Shown here: positions 5,443-5,730 of the stretch, piece after piece
Layout: each line of letters opens with the position of its first letter
How positions within the stretch are numbered: position 1 is the stretch's first letter
Source: SKPH01 sp051748565
Lineage (GTDB): Bacteria > Bacillota > Dethiobacteria > DTU022
Assembly (NCBI GenBank): GCA_051748565.1
Contig: JBNJHN010000085.1
Coordinates: 1 to 5,730 of the forward strand
DNA: 5,730 nt
Direction: 5' to 3'
Notes under the pieces: model-generated
Databases searched by the model: none
Seen by the model: only the letters and a program-made list of their open reading frames with translations
Told to the model about the DNA's origin: nothing
Position numbers and translations under genes: made by a program

Positions 5443-5730
5443 ATGGATAAGCTTGTTCGTGTAGACATGACAAACAAAAAGGTAACGGTTGAACCGCTTC
5501 CGGAAAAGTACAAGGGCAAAGGTGGGCGTTGGCTTACTTCGCAACTGGTCAGTGATGAGGTTCCAGCTGACTGCCATCCCCTGGGGCCGAATAATAAGCT
5601 TGTTATTGCACCCGGTATTTTATCAGGGACCCGTGCCCCCAACTCGGGCCGTATATCGGTTGGTGGTAAATCGCCCCTTACCGGCGGGATCAAGGAAGCC
5701 AACGCCGGTTCACCTTTCCCTCAGGCCCTG
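5443..5730 (+). CDS. Aldehyde:ferredoxin oxidoreductase (tungstopterin), N-terminal part (3' end outside window)
   Basis: The frame is open from ATG 5443 to the window edge: 96 residues of a protein that is normally about 580-620 long. It matches the N-terminal domain of the aldehyde:ferredoxin oxidoreductase family. Visible features are the opening LVRVDMTNKKVTVEPLPEKYKG strand region, GGRWLTSQLV (28-36), LGPNNKLVIAPGILSGT (47-63), the APNSGRISVGGKSP segment (65-78) and TGGIKEANAG (80-89), which in this family belongs to the pterin-binding side of the active site. Such enzymes oxidise aldehydes to carboxylates, or run in reverse, with ferredoxin as electron carrier and a tungsten bis-pterin cofactor plus a 4Fe-4S cluster. 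The cluster cysteines lie beyond the edge. The start is firm: AAAGGAGG ends 7 bases before it. It has its own promoter and long leader, so it is regulated separately from azlCD. The substrate cannot be told. Confidence 0.93.
   Translation, partial: MDKLVRVDMTNKKVTVEPLPEKYKGKGGRWLTSQLVSDEVPADCHPLGPNNKLVIAPGILSGTRAPNSGRISVGGKSPLTGGIKEANAGSPFPQAL

Noticed and set aside
5389..5702. Two - strand open frames (5389-5577 and 5424-5702) across the start of the aldehyde oxidoreductase gene
   Set aside because: They are shadows of a strongly conserved + strand N-terminal domain that has a consensus ribosome site.
4040..5730. A functional link between azlCD (branched-chain amino acid export) and the aldehyde oxidoreductase
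   Set aside because: Both could touch amino acid fermentation, but the oxidoreductase gene has its own promoter 280 bases downstream and nothing in the sequence ties the two together.

Overview
The window looks like a piece of a metagenomic or draft scaffold from an anaerobic bacterium, probably Bacillota (Clostridia-like). The reasons are near-consensus Shine-Dalgarno sites (AAAGGAGG or AAGGAGG ahead of three genes), bacterial -35/-10 promoters, moderate G+C, and gene content typical of strict anaerobes: corrinoid-dependent methyl transfer, a PflX-type radical SAM protein and a tungsten-type aldehyde:ferredoxin oxidoreductase. The scaffold joins two contigs through exactly 100 N at 2455-2554, which is normally a placeholder for a gap of unknown length. 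All complete or nearly complete genes read on the + strand.

Positions 1-2454 carry a methyltransferase / corrinoid-protein / methyltransferase cluster: the 3' end of an MttB-superfamily gene, a complete MttC/MtbC-like corrinoid protein, and a second, divergent MttB-superfamily gene that runs into the gap. The second enzyme has no in-frame TAG in its 441 visible codons, and three other genes in the window stop at TAG, so it appears to belong to the non-pyrrolysine branch of the superfamily. Known members of that branch demethylate quaternary amines such as glycine betaine. The substrate cannot be read from the sequence, and the enzyme that would accept the methyl group from the corrinoid is not in the window.

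Positions 2555-3155 hold the C-terminal two thirds of a PflX-like radical SAM protein whose iron-sulfur motif lies in the gap. Next come a thioredoxin gene with its own recognisable promoter (3197-3607), a small elongation-factor-Tu domain-2-like protein (3697-3948), and an azlC-azlD pair (4040-5161) that would export branched-chain amino acids.

Positions 5162-5442 are an AT-rich, gene-poor region with a good extended -10 promoter, a leader of about 180 nt and a 9-bp perfect inverted repeat. They lead into an aldehyde:ferredoxin oxidoreductase gene (5443 onward) that is cut by the right edge of the window. I see no mobile element, CRISPR array, tRNA or rRNA, and no convincing new biological system. 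The points most worth a second look are the two-methyltransferase/one-corrinoid cluster, the understated assembly gap, and the long regulated-looking leader of the oxidoreductase gene.
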